From positions 1,747,501 to 1,811,500 of the forward strand of contig NZ_CP102282.1 of NCBI RefSeq assembly GCF_025150745.1: a stretch of DNA of 64,000 nucleotides, written 5' to 3'. Source of the stretch: Eubacterium ventriosum (lineage in GTDB: Bacteria > Bacillota > Clostridia > Lachnospirales > Lachnospiraceae). Of this stretch, positions 34,600 to 44,016 are shown one piece after another. A model generated the notes under the pieces. That model saw nothing but the letters and a program-made list of their open reading frames with translations. It ran no database searches and had not been told where the DNA came from. Each line of letters begins with the position of its first letter. The stretch's first letter is position 1. The position numbers and the translations under genes were made by a program.

Positions 34600-35423
34600 A
34601 AGAAAGATTAGATGTTTTATTAGTAAAAAGAGGTTTGGCTCCTTCAAGAGAGAAAGCCAAGGCCATAATAATGAGTGGTATAGTTTTCGTTGATAATGAA
34701 CGCGAGGATAAGGCGGGAACAACTTTCGACGAAAAAGTAAATATTGAAGTTAGAGGAAAGACACTGAAATACGTTAGCCGTGGTGGCTTAAAATTAGAGA
34801 AAGCCATGGATGTTTTCGGAGTGAAGATAGAAGGAAAAACATGCATGGATGTTGGAGCTTCAACAGGTGGTTTTACTGACTGTATGTTACAGAATGGTGC
34901 GGTAAAAGTTTATTCTGTTGATGTGGGTCATGGTCAGCTTGCTTGGAAACTTGTACAGGATGACAGAGTAATCTGTATGGATAGAACTAATATTAGATAT
35001 GTAACACCTGACCAAATTGATGATGTACTTGATTTTGCTTCAATTGATGTTTCATTTATATCATTAACTAAGGTTTTATTACCTGTTAAGAATCTTTTAA
35101 AAGAAAATGGTCAGATAGTATGTCTTATTAAGCCACAGTTTGAAGCAGGAAGAGAGAATGTAGGTAAAAAAGGTGTTGTAAGAGATAAGAAGGTTCACGT
35201 TCAGGTTATTGAAAAAGTAATAGAATATGCAATGTCCATAGGATTTAAGATTTTAAATCTTGACTATTCACCTGTTAAGGGACCGGAGGGCAATATTGAA
35301 TATTTATTATATTTGCAGAACAATGGTGAAGAACCGGTTGTAGATGAGATATGTGTTGACCCTGTTAAAGTTGTTGAAGATTCACATGTAACACTTGATA
35401 AAAAGAAGCAGGAAAACAGTTAG
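34596..35423 (+). CDS. tlyA: TlyA family rRNA methyltransferase
   Basis: TlyA proteins 2'-O-methylate rRNA and are often annotated as hemolysins. The 275-residue protein has an N-terminal S4 RNA-binding domain (RLDVLLVKRGLAPSREKAKA) and an FtsJ-like domain with SAM motif MDVGASTGGFTDCML near residue 86 and SIDVSFISLTKVL near 150. The start ATGA overlaps the dxs stop. Confidence 0.95.
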   Translation: MKERLDVLLVKRGLAPSREKAKAIIMSGIVFVDNEREDKAGTTFDEKVNIEVRGKTLKYVSRGGLKLEKAMDVFGVKIEGKTCMDVGASTGGFTDCMLQNGAVKVYSVDVGHGQLAWKLVQDDRVICMDRTNIRYVTPDQIDDVLDFASIDVSFISLTKVLLPVKNLLKENGQIVCLIKPQFEAGRENVGKKGVVRDKKVHVQVIEKVIEYAMSIGFKILNLDYSPVKGPEGNIEYLLYLQNNGEEPVVDEICVDPVKVVEDSHVTLDKKKQENS

Positions 35424-35481
35424 ATTTAGACTGGCTTAGATTAAGTTTATAATTATAATTTTTGAATATTGGAGTTTTTGG

Positions 35482-36339
35482 ATGAAAAATTTTTGCATAA
35501 TTACAAACAGCTATAAAGATGAAAAAAACAGCATTGCAAATAAAATATCAGATTATATTATAAAAAAAGGTGGCAATTGCGTGGTTTTAAATAACGTGGA
35601 CACAGCTACAGGACAGTATCGGGTTATTTTAGAGGAGCAGGTTCCGGGAAATCTTGAATGTGTTATAACAATAGGTGGCGATGGGACATTACTTCATGCG
35701 GCTAAAGACTTAGAGAAACTTGATGTGATTTTTATTGGCGTAAATAAGGGAACTTTAGGTTTCCTTGCAGAAATTTCACCGGAAGAAATGGAAGGCTCAA
35801 TTGACAGACTTTTAAATGACAGATTTAATGTTGAGTCAAGAATGATGTTGTGCGGTCAGGTTATAAGAAACAACGAAGTTGTGTACAAGTCTAACGTGCT
35901 TAATGATATTGTAATACATAGAGGTGGCGATATGGCTATTTCCAATTTTGATGTGTACGTTAACGGTCAACTTCTTGGAAAGTTTCAGGCAGATGGAATA
36001 ATATTGTCAACACCAACAGGTTCAACTGCTTATAATCTTTCAGCAGGAGGTCCTGTGGCAAGACCTGATTCACATATGATTATTCTTACACCTATATGTC
36101 CTCATTCAATTGGAACAAGAAGTATTCTTCTGTCAAGAAATGATGAAATAGAGGTTATAATCGGACCGTCAAGAACGCCTAATGAAGAAAACAGAAAGAT
36201 AGCATTTGACGGTGATGGAATATTTAACATAGTTTCAGAAGATAGAATCAGAATATATGAAGCAGTTGAAACCACAGAGATAGCTAAGCTTGACGAAGGA
36301 AGCTTTCTTCAGGTAATAAAGGATAAGCTTGGTGATTAG
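35482..36339 (+). CDS. nadK: NAD kinase
   Basis: NadK phosphorylates NAD to NADP. The 285-residue protein contains the GGDGTLL motif at about residues 65-71, NKGTLGFLAEI near 93 and the TGSTAYNLSAGGP motif near 180, all family-diagnostic. GGAG lies eight bases before the ATG. Its end overlaps the region before argR. Confidence 0.97.
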   Translation: MKNFCIITNSYKDEKNSIANKISDYIIKKGGNCVVLNNVDTATGQYRVILEEQVPGNLECVITIGGDGTLLHAAKDLEKLDVIFIGVNKGTLGFLAEISPEEMEGSIDRLLNDRFNVESRMMLCGQVIRNNEVVYKSNVLNDIVIHRGGDMAISNFDVYVNGQLLGKFQADGIILSTPTGSTAYNLSAGGPVARPDSHMIILTPICPHSIGTRSILLSRNDEIEVIIGPSRTPNEENRKIAFDGDGIFNIVSEDRIRIYEAVETTEIAKLDEGSFLQVIKDKLGD

Positions 36340-36349
36340 GAGATATGCC

Positions 36350-36799
36350 ATGAAAACAAAAAGACAGCGAAAAATAATAGAATTAATAACCAATTATGAT
36401 ATTGAAACTCAGGAAGAGTTGGCAGCAAAGCTTGTTGAAAATGGTTTTAATGTAACCCAGGCCACAATATCAAGAGACATAAGAGAGCTTAATCTTACAA
36501 AAATAGCCACAAAAGGCGGTAAGCAGAAATATGCAGTACAGAGCAGTTCAGATATAGTATCAAATAGCAAGTATATGCGTGTCTTAAATGATGGAATTAT
36601 AACAATGGATACGGCAGGAAATATACTTGTAGTAAAAACAGTGTCAGGAATGGCAATGGCAGTGGCTGCAGCACTTGACGCAATGCAGATTAAAGAAATT
36701 TTAGGCTGTATTGCCGGAGATGACACAATAATGTGTGTGGTAAAACATGCTGAAGAGACAGATAGGGTTAAGGAACATATAGAAAGTTTCATACGCTAA
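36350..36799 (+). CDS. argR: Arginine repressor ArgR/AhrC
   Basis: The 149-residue regulator has the N-terminal winged helix (RQRKIIELITNYDIETQEELAAKL and FNVTQATISRDIREL) and the C-terminal arginine-binding hexamerisation domain with CIAGDDTIMCVV. It controls arginine synthesis and breakdown genes. ATG 36350 has TAGGAGA upstream, overlapping the nadK stop; the longer frame from 36329 is unsupported. No arginine genes are adjacent apart from the distant carbamate kinase. Confidence 0.96.
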   Translation: MKTKRQRKIIELITNYDIETQEELAAKLVENGFNVTQATISRDIRELNLTKIATKGGKQKYAVQSSSDIVSNSKYMRVLNDGIITMDTAGNILVVKTVSGMAMAVAAALDAMQIKEILGCIAGDDTIMCVVKHAEETDRVKEHIESFIR

Positions 36800-36910
36800 A
36801 AACGATTACACGGCTTGTTACGTGTCACAAGGTCATTTCCCCAACATTGTGCAAGCGCAGGTGGGACAAGACTTTTTGACATTATAATATAGTAAAAAAG
36901 ATAATTAATA

Positions 36911-37026
36911 CAATCACCCAGAGAAAAATTCAGTAGCAAACAATAGGCAGATTTTTGAAATTTTGCGAGTATAGTGCAAAGCGATAAAATCAACGTGTTT
37001 GCAATGAAATTTTCTCTGGGTGATTG
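36911..37026. repeat. 116-bp inverted-repeat element before recN
   Basis: CAATCACCCAGAGAAAA starts the element and its reverse complement ends it at 37026; the arms extend imperfectly to about 30 bp (GCAAACA inside the left, TGTTTGC inside the right). The core of about 50 bp includes TTTTGCGA and GTGCAAAG. It could be a small non-autonomous mobile element or a long RNA hairpin in the recN leader. I see no clear target duplication. Promoter-like TTGACATTATAAT lies just before it at about 36877-36890. Confidence 0.75.
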
Positions 37027-37065
37027 GAAATATACAATTATCTAAAATATAGAAAGGAGGAAAAC

Positions 37066-38754
37066 ATGCTTTTAAATTTACACGTAAAGAATTTGGCTTT
37101 AATAGAAGAGGTAGATGTGGACTTTGAAAAAGGTTTAATCGTTTTAACAGGTGAAACCGGTGCAGGAAAGTCACTTATACTTGGCTCTGTAAACATTGCT
37201 TTAGGCAATAAGGCTTCTAAAGATATGATTAGAAAAGGCACAGATTATTCTTTGGTTGAATTAACTTTTTCAGTTAGCGAAAATTGCGCAAAACAATTGA
37301 AAAAATATGATATTTATATGGAAGAGGACAATATTGTTACAGTCACAAGAAAGATTTCAGAAGGAAGAAGTATTTCTAAAATAAATGGGGAAACTGTAAA
37401 TATCAAAACATTAAAAAATGTAATGTCTTTATTAATTGACATACATGGTCAGCACGATCATCAGTCATTATTATATACAAAAAATCATTTAGATATTTTG
37501 GATAAATTTGCAAAGGATTCCATATTAGAATTAAAAGAACAGATTAAGGAAGAGTATAGTAAATATACAAAATTAATAAAAAAATTAGAAGAATTTAATA
37601 TTGATGAAGGTCAAAAAGCAAGAGAGATTGAGTTTGCTGAATATGAAGTTAATGAAATTGAATCAGCTAATCTTAAACCGGAAGAAGATGTTCAGGTAGA
37701 AGAAGAATTTAAGAAGTTATCTAATAGCAAGGAAATAGTTTCAGCGTTGTCAGAAATTTACAACGCCTTAAGTTATGAAACAGCAGGCGGTCTTGGGGAT
37801 ATAATTAATAAGGCTGTAATGGATATTAATAGTATTAAGGGAATGGATGAAAAAATAAGCCAGTTCCAGACAGAACTATATGATATTGATAATCTTTGCA
37901 GAGAGCTTACGTCTCAGATTTATGATTATAACAGTGGAATGGATTTTAATCCTGAATATGTTAGGGAAGTTGAAGAAAGACTTGATGTTATTAATCATTT
38001 AAAATTAAAATATGGTAATAGTATAGAAGAGATTCTTAGATATAAAGAAGAAAAAGAAGAATATCTGGAAAAACTTAACAATATGACAGATGAAATGGAA
38101 AGCGTTAAAAATCAGATTTCAGAATTGGAAGGAACATTAAATAATCTCTGCACAAAGTTATCTGAACAAAGAAAAAAAGCTGCAAAGGAGCTGGAAGTTC
38201 TTGTAAAACAGGCTTTGGTTGATCTTAATTTTATTGCTGTTGAATTTGAAATTCAGATTACAAGAAAAGAAAGCATTGGAGAAAACGGATTTGATAATGT
38301 TGAATTTATGATTTCAACTAATCCGGGAGAATCTGTTAAACCATTGGCAAAGGTTGCATCAGGTGGTGAGTTATCAAGAATTATGCTTGCTATTAAGTCA
38401 ATTCTTGCAACAGAAGACGATATTGACACATTGATTTTTGATGAAATTGATACTGGAATAAGTGGTCAGACGGCTATGAAAGTGGCAGAAAAAATGGCTA
38501 AAATCAGCAGAAATCATCAGGTTATATGTATTTCACATTTGTCACAGATTGCTGCAATGGCGGATAGTCATTATTTAATTAAAAAGACAGCAGATGAAAA
38601 TTCTACAACAACATCAATTAAGAAACTTACAAGACAACAGTCAATAGAAGAACTTGTAAGAATAAATGGAGGCAGTGGAATAACAGAGGCCGGACTTATT
38701 CATGCAACTGAAATGAAAGATATGGCAGATAGAACAAAAAGTAACTTGTTTTAA
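37066..38754 (+). CDS. recN: DNA repair ATPase RecN
   Basis: RecN is an SMC-like protein that tethers DNA ends at double-strand breaks. The 562-residue protein has Walker A GETGAGKSLI at residues 29-38, a long central coiled coil, the signature VASGGELSRIMLAIKS near 430 and Walker B TLIFDEIDTGISG near 462. ATG 37066 with AAGGAGG upstream was chosen over a longer frame that runs back into the inverted repeat. The order argR-recN-spoIVB-spo0A is typical for spore-formers. Confidence 0.96.
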   Translation: MLLNLHVKNLALIEEVDVDFEKGLIVLTGETGAGKSLILGSVNIALGNKASKDMIRKGTDYSLVELTFSVSENCAKQLKKYDIYMEEDNIVTVTRKISEGRSISKINGETVNIKTLKNVMSLLIDIHGQHDHQSLLYTKNHLDILDKFAKDSILELKEQIKEEYSKYTKLIKKLEEFNIDEGQKAREIEFAEYEVNEIESANLKPEEDVQVEEEFKKLSNSKEIVSALSEIYNALSYETAGGLGDIINKAVMDINSIKGMDEKISQFQTELYDIDNLCRELTSQIYDYNSGMDFNPEYVREVEERLDVINHLKLKYGNSIEEILRYKEEKEEYLEKLNNMTDEMESVKNQISELEGTLNNLCTKLSEQRKKAAKELEVLVKQALVDLNFIAVEFEIQITRKESIGENGFDNVEFMISTNPGESVKPLAKVASGGELSRIMLAIKSILATEDDIDTLIFDEIDTGISGQTAMKVAEKMAKISRNHQVICISHLSQIAAMADSHYLIKKTADENSTTTSIKKLTRQQSIEELVRINGGSGITEAGLIHATEMKDMADRTKSNLF

Positions 38755-38777
38755 TTAAAGAATATTACACATATTAA

Positions 38778-38809
38778 GAAGGAGGACAAAAGTCTTCCTT
38801 CTATTTTTT
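38778..38809 (+). terminator. Terminator between recN and spoIVB
   Basis: GAAGGAGGAC (38778-38787) pairs with GTCTTCCTTC (38792-38801) with one wobble, then a T run at 38804-38809. Confidence 0.8.
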
Positions 38810-38837
38810 CACAAAAATAATCGAAAGGGGTATGGAA

Positions 38838-40061
38838 ATGAACAAACAAAAATATAGGAACTTTTTAATTACATCCATTTTGACAGCAATTGTAATAATT
38901 GTAGTATCTACAGTTATGTATGTTAAGGATAGATTGCCTAATACAATATTTATAAATACAAATACCAGTACCAAATATAATTTTTCCATGCCTGTTTCAC
39001 TAAATGTTGAAAATAAAACAAGTATAAGGCTGAATGGAAAAAATACTATATACTCAGGAGAAAAAGGTGAATATAGCGGGAAATACAAAATGTTTGGCAT
39101 AGTTCCAATCAAAAATACAAAAGTAAAAGTAGTAGATAAAAGAAAAGTTTACCCTGTAGGTTTGCCGGTGGGCCTGTATCTGAAAACTCAAGGAGTAATG
39201 ATTATAGACGAAGGTCAGGTTATATCAAAAAATGGCGAAAAATTATGTCCTGCAAAAGGTCTTGTGAAAAAAGGGGACTATATTACGGAATTTAATGGAA
39301 AAACAGTAAGTAATAAGTCTCAATTGTCATATCTTATAAATGAAAACAAAGAAAAAATAGTAACATTAACAGTAAAAAATAATAATATTACAAAAAAGAT
39401 ATCTATTAAGCCTGTGTCTGATAAAAATGGAAATTATATGTTAGGAATTTGGGTTAGAGATGATTCTCAGGGAATAGGAACTGTTACATTTATAACAAAG
39501 GATAATAAATATTGTGCTTTAGGACATGGGATAAGTGATATTGATACAGGAGAATTGCTGTCCTCTAATAATGGAACAATATTTAAGGCAAATATATGGG
39601 GAATTAGAAAAGGAGAGTCTGGAAAACCAGGAGGTTTATGTGGCTCAATAGAATACAATAATAAAAACATTATTGGCGATATTACAAAAAACTGTGTATG
39701 CGGTTTGTATGGAAATATGGATAAGAAAATTATATCAGGATATAACATATCTGAAAAAGAAATAGGGCTACAATCTGAAATAAAAAAAGGTGAGGCATCT
39801 ATACAGTTTATAGCAGATGGAAAAGTAAATATTTATAAAATAGAAATAGAGAATATATATGCCAATGCAAAAGAAAAGAATATGGTAATAAAAATAACAG
39901 ATAAGAGACTGCTAAATAAAACAGGAGGAATTGTTCAGGGAATGAGTGGCAGTCCAATAATTCAAAATGGAAAAGTAATAGGAGCGGTAACTCATGTTAT
40001 GATAAATGATCCAACAAGAGGATATGGTATATTAGCTGAAAATATGTTGAAAAGTATATAA
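38838..40061 (+). CDS. spoIVB: SpoIVB peptidase (stage IV sporulation checkpoint)
   Basis: SpoIVB is secreted from the forespore and cleaves SpoIVFA to start sigma-K activation. The 407-residue protein has an N-terminal membrane helix (FLITSILTAIVIIVVSTVMYV), a PDZ domain with GLPVGLYLKTQGVMII and KKGDYITEFNGK, and the S55 serine peptidase domain with His in ALGHGISD (residue 230) and Ser in QGMSGSPIIQNGK (370-372). ATG 38838 has GGGG seven bases upstream; ATG 38832 is only one base from it and unlikely. Terminators lie on both sides, so it has its own promoter. Confidence 0.96.
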   Translation: MNKQKYRNFLITSILTAIVIIVVSTVMYVKDRLPNTIFINTNTSTKYNFSMPVSLNVENKTSIRLNGKNTIYSGEKGEYSGKYKMFGIVPIKNTKVKVVDKRKVYPVGLPVGLYLKTQGVMIIDEGQVISKNGEKLCPAKGLVKKGDYITEFNGKTVSNKSQLSYLINENKEKIVTLTVKNNNITKKISIKPVSDKNGNYMLGIWVRDDSQGIGTVTFITKDNKYCALGHGISDIDTGELLSSNNGTIFKANIWGIRKGESGKPGGLCGSIEYNNKNIIGDITKNCVCGLYGNMDKKIISGYNISEKEIGLQSEIKKGEASIQFIADGKVNIYKIEIENIYANAKEKNMVIKITDKRLLNKTGGIVQGMSGSPIIQNGKVIGAVTHVMINDPTRGYGILAENMLKSI

Positions 40062-40077
40062 AAATATAAATTGATTA

Positions 40078-40107
40078 TAGCTTTGCGTTTGGCAAAGCTA
40101 TTTTTTG
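40078..40107 (+). terminator. Intrinsic terminator of spoIVB
   Basis: TAGCTTTGC (40078-40086) and GCAAAGCTA (40092-40100) form a perfect 9-bp stem followed by TTTTTTG. Confidence 0.9.
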
Positions 40108-40418
40108 TAATAGATGATTTTTAAATCTGAAATTACAAAAAAAGGCAGATTAATTCTGCTTTAAAAATGTAACTGGCGGAAAAATAGGAGGAAAAAGGAA
40201 TAATAAAAAATCAGATAAAAATAGAATGTCCATATAAGTAAATGAATAGAATAAAAGGAACTTGTAAATAGATTATAATAGTGCCTTATAATAGTGAAAA
40301 AAGAATTCGCAAAAAAATCAAGAAATAAGTAGAAAAATGTAGTATACTAATATTTAATGTAGAGAATATGAAAAAAACTTCTATGATATTTAAGTAAGAG
40401 AAGTTACAGGAGGAATTT
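40108..40418 (+). other. Intergenic region before the FHA gene, little content
   Basis: A weak hairpin (GGCAGA-TTAAT-TCTGC, about 40143-40159) and a likely -10 element TATACT (40343-40348) without a good -35 are all I see. No open frame with a ribosome site is present. The missing -35 could mean an alternative sigma factor. Confidence 0.5.
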
Positions 40419-41189
40419 ATGGCAAGAAGTAATGCAGATTTAGCACATGAAATAGAAGAATTAATAAAGAAATACAATAAGAAACCTGAGAAAAAGATTA
40501 AAAAAAGAGATATTATAGAACTTTTCCAGCAATGTGAAGTAATTGTTGCTGCAAAAGTTGATTACAGTGACTGTCAGATTATGGGTGAATTTATTGAAAA
40601 TGCATCTCTTAAACCTGATGTTGTAAAAGATGGCAAAAGAACAAGATTAATGCCTGTTTTTACAACATTTGAACAGATACCTGTAGAATATATGGATAAT
40701 TTTTCACTTATAAGAATGTCTGCTTCAGCAGCATACACTTATATGAACGATTGTGAAGAACTTAACGGATTAGTAATTAATCCTTTTACAGAGGCTAATT
40801 TGGAACTTCGCAAGAAGAGAATGACAAATCCTAATTCTGATGCAACAAGAAATTTTGGCAACACAATTCAGTCTAAAAGAGCAGAAAAACCTGTTGTAAA
40901 TCAGGGAGAAGCCTTAATCATATACAATAATCAGAAGTTTGTAATAAACAAAAGTCCTTTTGTAATCGGACGTGAAAATGCGGATATTACAATACCTGAG
41001 ACTTATATTTCAAAGATTCACGTAATTATTTCATATAAGGATGGTAAATACAGAATCGCAGATTACGATTCAACCAATGGAACAAAAGTTAACGGAACAA
41101 AATTAAGACCAAAAGTTTATTATGAAATCCGTGACGGATATGAAATAGAATTGTCAGAAAAAGAAAAAATGATTGTTTACATAAATTAA
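40419..41189 (+). CDS. FHA-domain protein of unknown function
   Basis: The C-terminal 90 residues of this 256-residue protein form a forkhead-associated domain that binds phosphothreonine: FVIGRENADITIPETYISKIHVII and DYDSTNGTKVNG contain the conserved Gly-Arg, Ser-x-x-His and Asn-Gly elements. The first 160 residues have no family I know; they are predicted mixed helix and strand with EEFIENASLKPD-like polar segments and no membrane helix. It sits between spoIVB and spo0A, a place normally without a gene, so a role in Ser/Thr-phosphorylation-linked sporulation or cell-cycle control is a guess only. AGGAGG precedes the ATG. Confidence 0.88.
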   Translation: MARSNADLAHEIEELIKKYNKKPEKKIKKRDIIELFQQCEVIVAAKVDYSDCQIMGEFIENASLKPDVVKDGKRTRLMPVFTTFEQIPVEYMDNFSLIRMSASAAYTYMNDCEELNGLVINPFTEANLELRKKRMTNPNSDATRNFGNTIQSKRAEKPVVNQGEALIIYNNQKFVINKSPFVIGRENADITIPETYISKIHVIISYKDGKYRIADYDSTNGTKVNGTKLRPKVYYEIRDGYEIELSEKEKMIVYIN

Positions 41190-41289
41190 TTTTTTGCCGA
41201 CGCAAAAAGTGTTTTATCGACCTGAATTTTTGAAAAAAACAGATAAAACTATCTATTATTGTTACATAAAAAAATATATGTAAACCACA

Positions 41290-41354
41290 TTGTCGAATAA
41301 TGGTATTTTATGCGATTTCTTTAAGTTGAATAACGGGAAAATTCAAACTATAAT
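41290..41354 (+). promoter_or_regulatory. spo0A promoter with 0A box
   Basis: TTGAAT (41326-41331), 17 bp, TATAAT (41349-41354) is a good vegetative promoter. A perfect Spo0A-binding sequence TTGTCGAA lies upstream at 41290-41297. This matches the known logic of autoregulated spo0A. Confidence 0.75.
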
Positions 41355-41445
41355 CTTCTCTGTCAACAAAATATAACAGTACTGTTGTTGAAAGTTATAT
41401 AGTTATGCAGATTAAAATAATAAAAGAAATTGACAGGAGGATAGT

Positions 41446-42243
41446 ATGAATAAAATTAGTGTGGCAGTGGTAGATGATAATGAGAAGATAGTAGAGACTA
41501 TTTGTAATGAATTAGAGAGGGACGAGGAAATTAACATAGTCGGAAAAGCAAAAAATGGCGAGGAGGCTTTTGATATAATAAAGAAAACCAATCCTGATGT
41601 TGTGGTCTTGGATTTGATAATGCCAAAGATGGACGGATTATCATTAATGAACAAGATACATAAGGACGGTTCAATTATAAAGCTTCCTTTTTTTATAATT
41701 ACATCAGCAATAAGCAATGAAACAGTAATTCAGGATGCTTTCGGTTATGGGGCAGGTTATTATATGCTTAAACCTTTTGAAACAGAAATGATAGTTGAAA
41801 GGGTAAAAACAGCAAAAAGTTATAACAAACGTTTGCCTGATAACAAGAAGTTTGTTGCAGCCTACGAGGACAAGAAGAAATTTATGGACAGAAACATTGA
41901 AAGTGATGTAACAAACATAATCCACGACGTAGGTGTGCCGGCTCATATTAAAGGTTACCAGTATTTAAGAGAAGCAATTATTATGTCGGTCAATGATCCT
42001 GAAATGCTTAATTCCATTACAAAGATTTTGTATCCTACAATTGCAAAAACATTCCAGACAACATCAAGCAGGGTAGAGCGTGCAATAAGACATGCAATTG
42101 AGGTGGCATGGAACAGAGGAAAAATGGACACAATAGACGAATTGTTCGGTTATACAATAAATGCAGAGAAAGGAAAGCCTACAAATTCAGAATTTATTGC
42201 ATTAATTGCAGATAAAATCAGATTAGAATACAAATGCAGATAA
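41446..42243 (+). CDS. spo0A: Sporulation master regulator Spo0A
   Basis: Spo0A is a response regulator that starts sporulation when phosphorylated. The 265-residue protein has a receiver domain with acidic Asp10/Asp11, phosphorylation site Asp56 in [12 protein letters not shown] and Lys in YYMLKPFE, then the Spo0A C-terminal DNA-binding domain with [17 protein letters not shown] and [25 protein letters not shown] precedes the ATG. A 0A box upstream indicates autoregulation. Confidence 0.98.
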   Translation: MNKISVAVVDDNEKIVETICNELERDEEINIVGKAKNGEEAFDIIKKTNPDVVVLDLIMPKMDGLSLMNKIHKDGSIIKLPFFIITSAISNETVIQDAFGYGAGYYMLKPFETEMIVERVKTAKSYNKRLPDNKKFVAAYEDKKKFMDRNIESDVTNIIHDVGVPAHIKGYQYLREAIIMSVNDPEMLNSITKILYPTIAKTFQTTSSRVERAIRHAIEVAWNRGKMDTIDELFGYTINAEKGKPTNSEFIALIADKIRLEYKCR

Positions 42244-42328
42244 TTAGCACTTTAATTTAAGCTGATTTTCTAGTATTATATACGTAAGAAACAAAATCCA
42301 AAAAAGAGACGACTTGGAGGAAAAATAT

Positions 42329-43771
42329 ATGAAAAAAATATTATTTGCAGCGTCAGAATGCGTACCTTTTATTAAGACAGGGGGGTTGGCAGACGTAGTT
42401 GGTTCATTGCCTAAGAGTTTTGACAAAGAAGAATATGATGTACGTGTTATTATTCCTAAATATATGTGCATTGACCAGAAATGGAAAGACCAGATGACAT
42501 ACATTGACCATTTTTATATGGACTTATGTTGGAGAAAACAGTATGTTGGAATTATGGAACTTGAATACGAAGGAGTAAAGATTTATTTTATTGATAATGA
42601 ATATTACTTCGGCGGAGAAAAGCCATACAGTGATGCAAGATATGACTTAGAGAAGTTTGCATTCTTTTCAAGAGCAGTCCTTTCAGCTTTGCCAGTTATA
42701 GATTTCAGACCGGACGTAATACATTGCCATGACTGGCATACAGGTTTAATTCCTGTATACTTAAAAGACAGTTTCGCAAGCGGAGAGTTCTATCAGGGAA
42801 TTAAGACTATAATGACTATTCACAATCTTAAATTCCAGGGAGTATGGGACATTGACACTATCAAGGATATTGCAGGATTGTCAGATTACTATTTTACATC
42901 TGATAAGCTTAAAGATTATGACAATGGTAACTACTTAAAGGGTGGTATAGTTTACGCTGATATGGTAACTACAGTTAGTGATACATACGCAGAAGAGATT
43001 AAGACACCATTCTTTGGAGAAGGATTAGACGGATTACTTAGAGCAAGATCTAATTGCCTGAGAGGTATTGTTAACGGTATTGATTACGATGAATACAATC
43101 CGGCTACAGACAAGTACATTGACAAGAATTTCTCAAAGGCTAATTTCAGAAAAGAAAAGGTTAAAAACAAAACAGCACTTCAGAAAGAATTAGGATTGGA
43201 AGTTAATCCAAAGAAGATGATGATTGGTATTGTAAGCCGACTTACAGACCAGAAGGGATTTGACCTTATCTCATGTGTAATGGATGAAATGTGTCAGGAT
43301 GCAGTTCAGTTTGTTATATTAGGAACAGGTGAAGAACGTTATGAAAATATGTTCAGACACTTTGACTGGAAATATGGCAAGAGCGTATCAGCTAACATTT
43401 ACTATTCAGAAGAACGTTCACACAAAGTATACGCAGCCTGTGATGCATTCTTAATGCCATCATTATTTGAACCATGTGGCTTAAGCCAGCTTATGAGTTT
43501 AAGATATGGTACATTACCTATAGTAAGAGAGACAGGTGGATTAAAGGATACAGTAGAACCATATAACGAATATGAGAACACAGGAACAGGTTTCTCATTC
43601 TGCAATTACAATGCTCACGAAATGATGGGTACAGTAAGATACGCTGAACACGTATATTATGACAAGAAACGTGATTGGAATAAGATGGTTGAAAGAGCAA
43701 TGTCAGTTGACTTCTCATGGAAAACATCAGCAAAGAAATATCAGCAGTTATATGATGATTTAATTGGATAA
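42329..43771 (+). CDS. glgA: Glycogen synthase
   Basis: GlgA extends alpha-1,4-glucan from ADP-glucose. The 480-residue protein starts MKKILFAASECVPF followed by KTGGLADVVGSLPK (Lys 16), the ADP-glucose site, and has CHDWHTGLIPVYLK, GIVSRLTDQKGFDL and the C-terminal PSLFEPCGLSQLMSLRYGTLPIVRETGGL (the E-x7-E retaining glycosyltransferase motif). ATG 42329 has GGAGG eight bases upstream. Other glycogen genes are not adjacent. Confidence 0.97.
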   Translation: MKKILFAASECVPFIKTGGLADVVGSLPKSFDKEEYDVRVIIPKYMCIDQKWKDQMTYIDHFYMDLCWRKQYVGIMELEYEGVKIYFIDNEYYFGGEKPYSDARYDLEKFAFFSRAVLSALPVIDFRPDVIHCHDWHTGLIPVYLKDSFASGEFYQGIKTIMTIHNLKFQGVWDIDTIKDIAGLSDYYFTSDKLKDYDNGNYLKGGIVYADMVTTVSDTYAEEIKTPFFGEGLDGLLRARSNCLRGIVNGIDYDEYNPATDKYIDKNFSKANFRKEKVKNKTALQKELGLEVNPKKMMIGIVSRLTDQKGFDLISCVMDEMCQDAVQFVILGTGEERYENMFRHFDWKYGKSVSANIYYSEERSHKVYAACDAFLMPSLFEPCGLSQLMSLRYGTLPIVRETGGLKDTVEPYNEYENTGTGFSFCNYNAHEMMGTVRYAEHVYYDKKRDWNKMVERAMSVDFSWKTSAKKYQQLYDDLIG

Positions 43772-43803
43772 AACTAATCAGATAATTGAATTAAAGAATA
43801 AAA

Positions 43804-43837
43804 AGAGTTGTTACTTAAGGTAGCAGCTCTTTTTTTG
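43804..43837 (+). terminator. Intrinsic terminator of glgA
   Basis: AGAGTTGTTAC (43804-43814) pairs with GTAGCAGCTCT (43820-43830) using G-T wobbles, followed by seven T residues. Confidence 0.85.
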
Positions 43838-44016
43838 ACTAACTAAAAAATCCTATTAATTAAAAATCTTTACACATATTTGAAATTGGATTGAAATAAT
43901 ATTTTATATTGTATTTGGTAGATAAACGTTAGGATTGAATATGGTATGGAATTTTGCTAGAATGTACAAAGATAACAAAAGATATAAAAGACACATATGA
44001 AAAATGGAGGGAGATT

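Noticed and set aside
34258-34722. Minus-strand open frame across the dxs-tlyA junction
   Set aside because: Both genes on the plus strand are strongly conserved; the antisense frame has Phe/His-rich composition typical of shadow frames.
36803-36835. Distant copy of the 3.1-kb palindrome after argR
   Set aside because: CGATTAC and TTACGTGTCAC occur, but the order and spacing do not match; about ten matching bases can be chance.
40143-40159. Second terminator after spoIVB
   Set aside because: The stem is short (6 bp) and AT-flanked, and a much better terminator lies just upstream.
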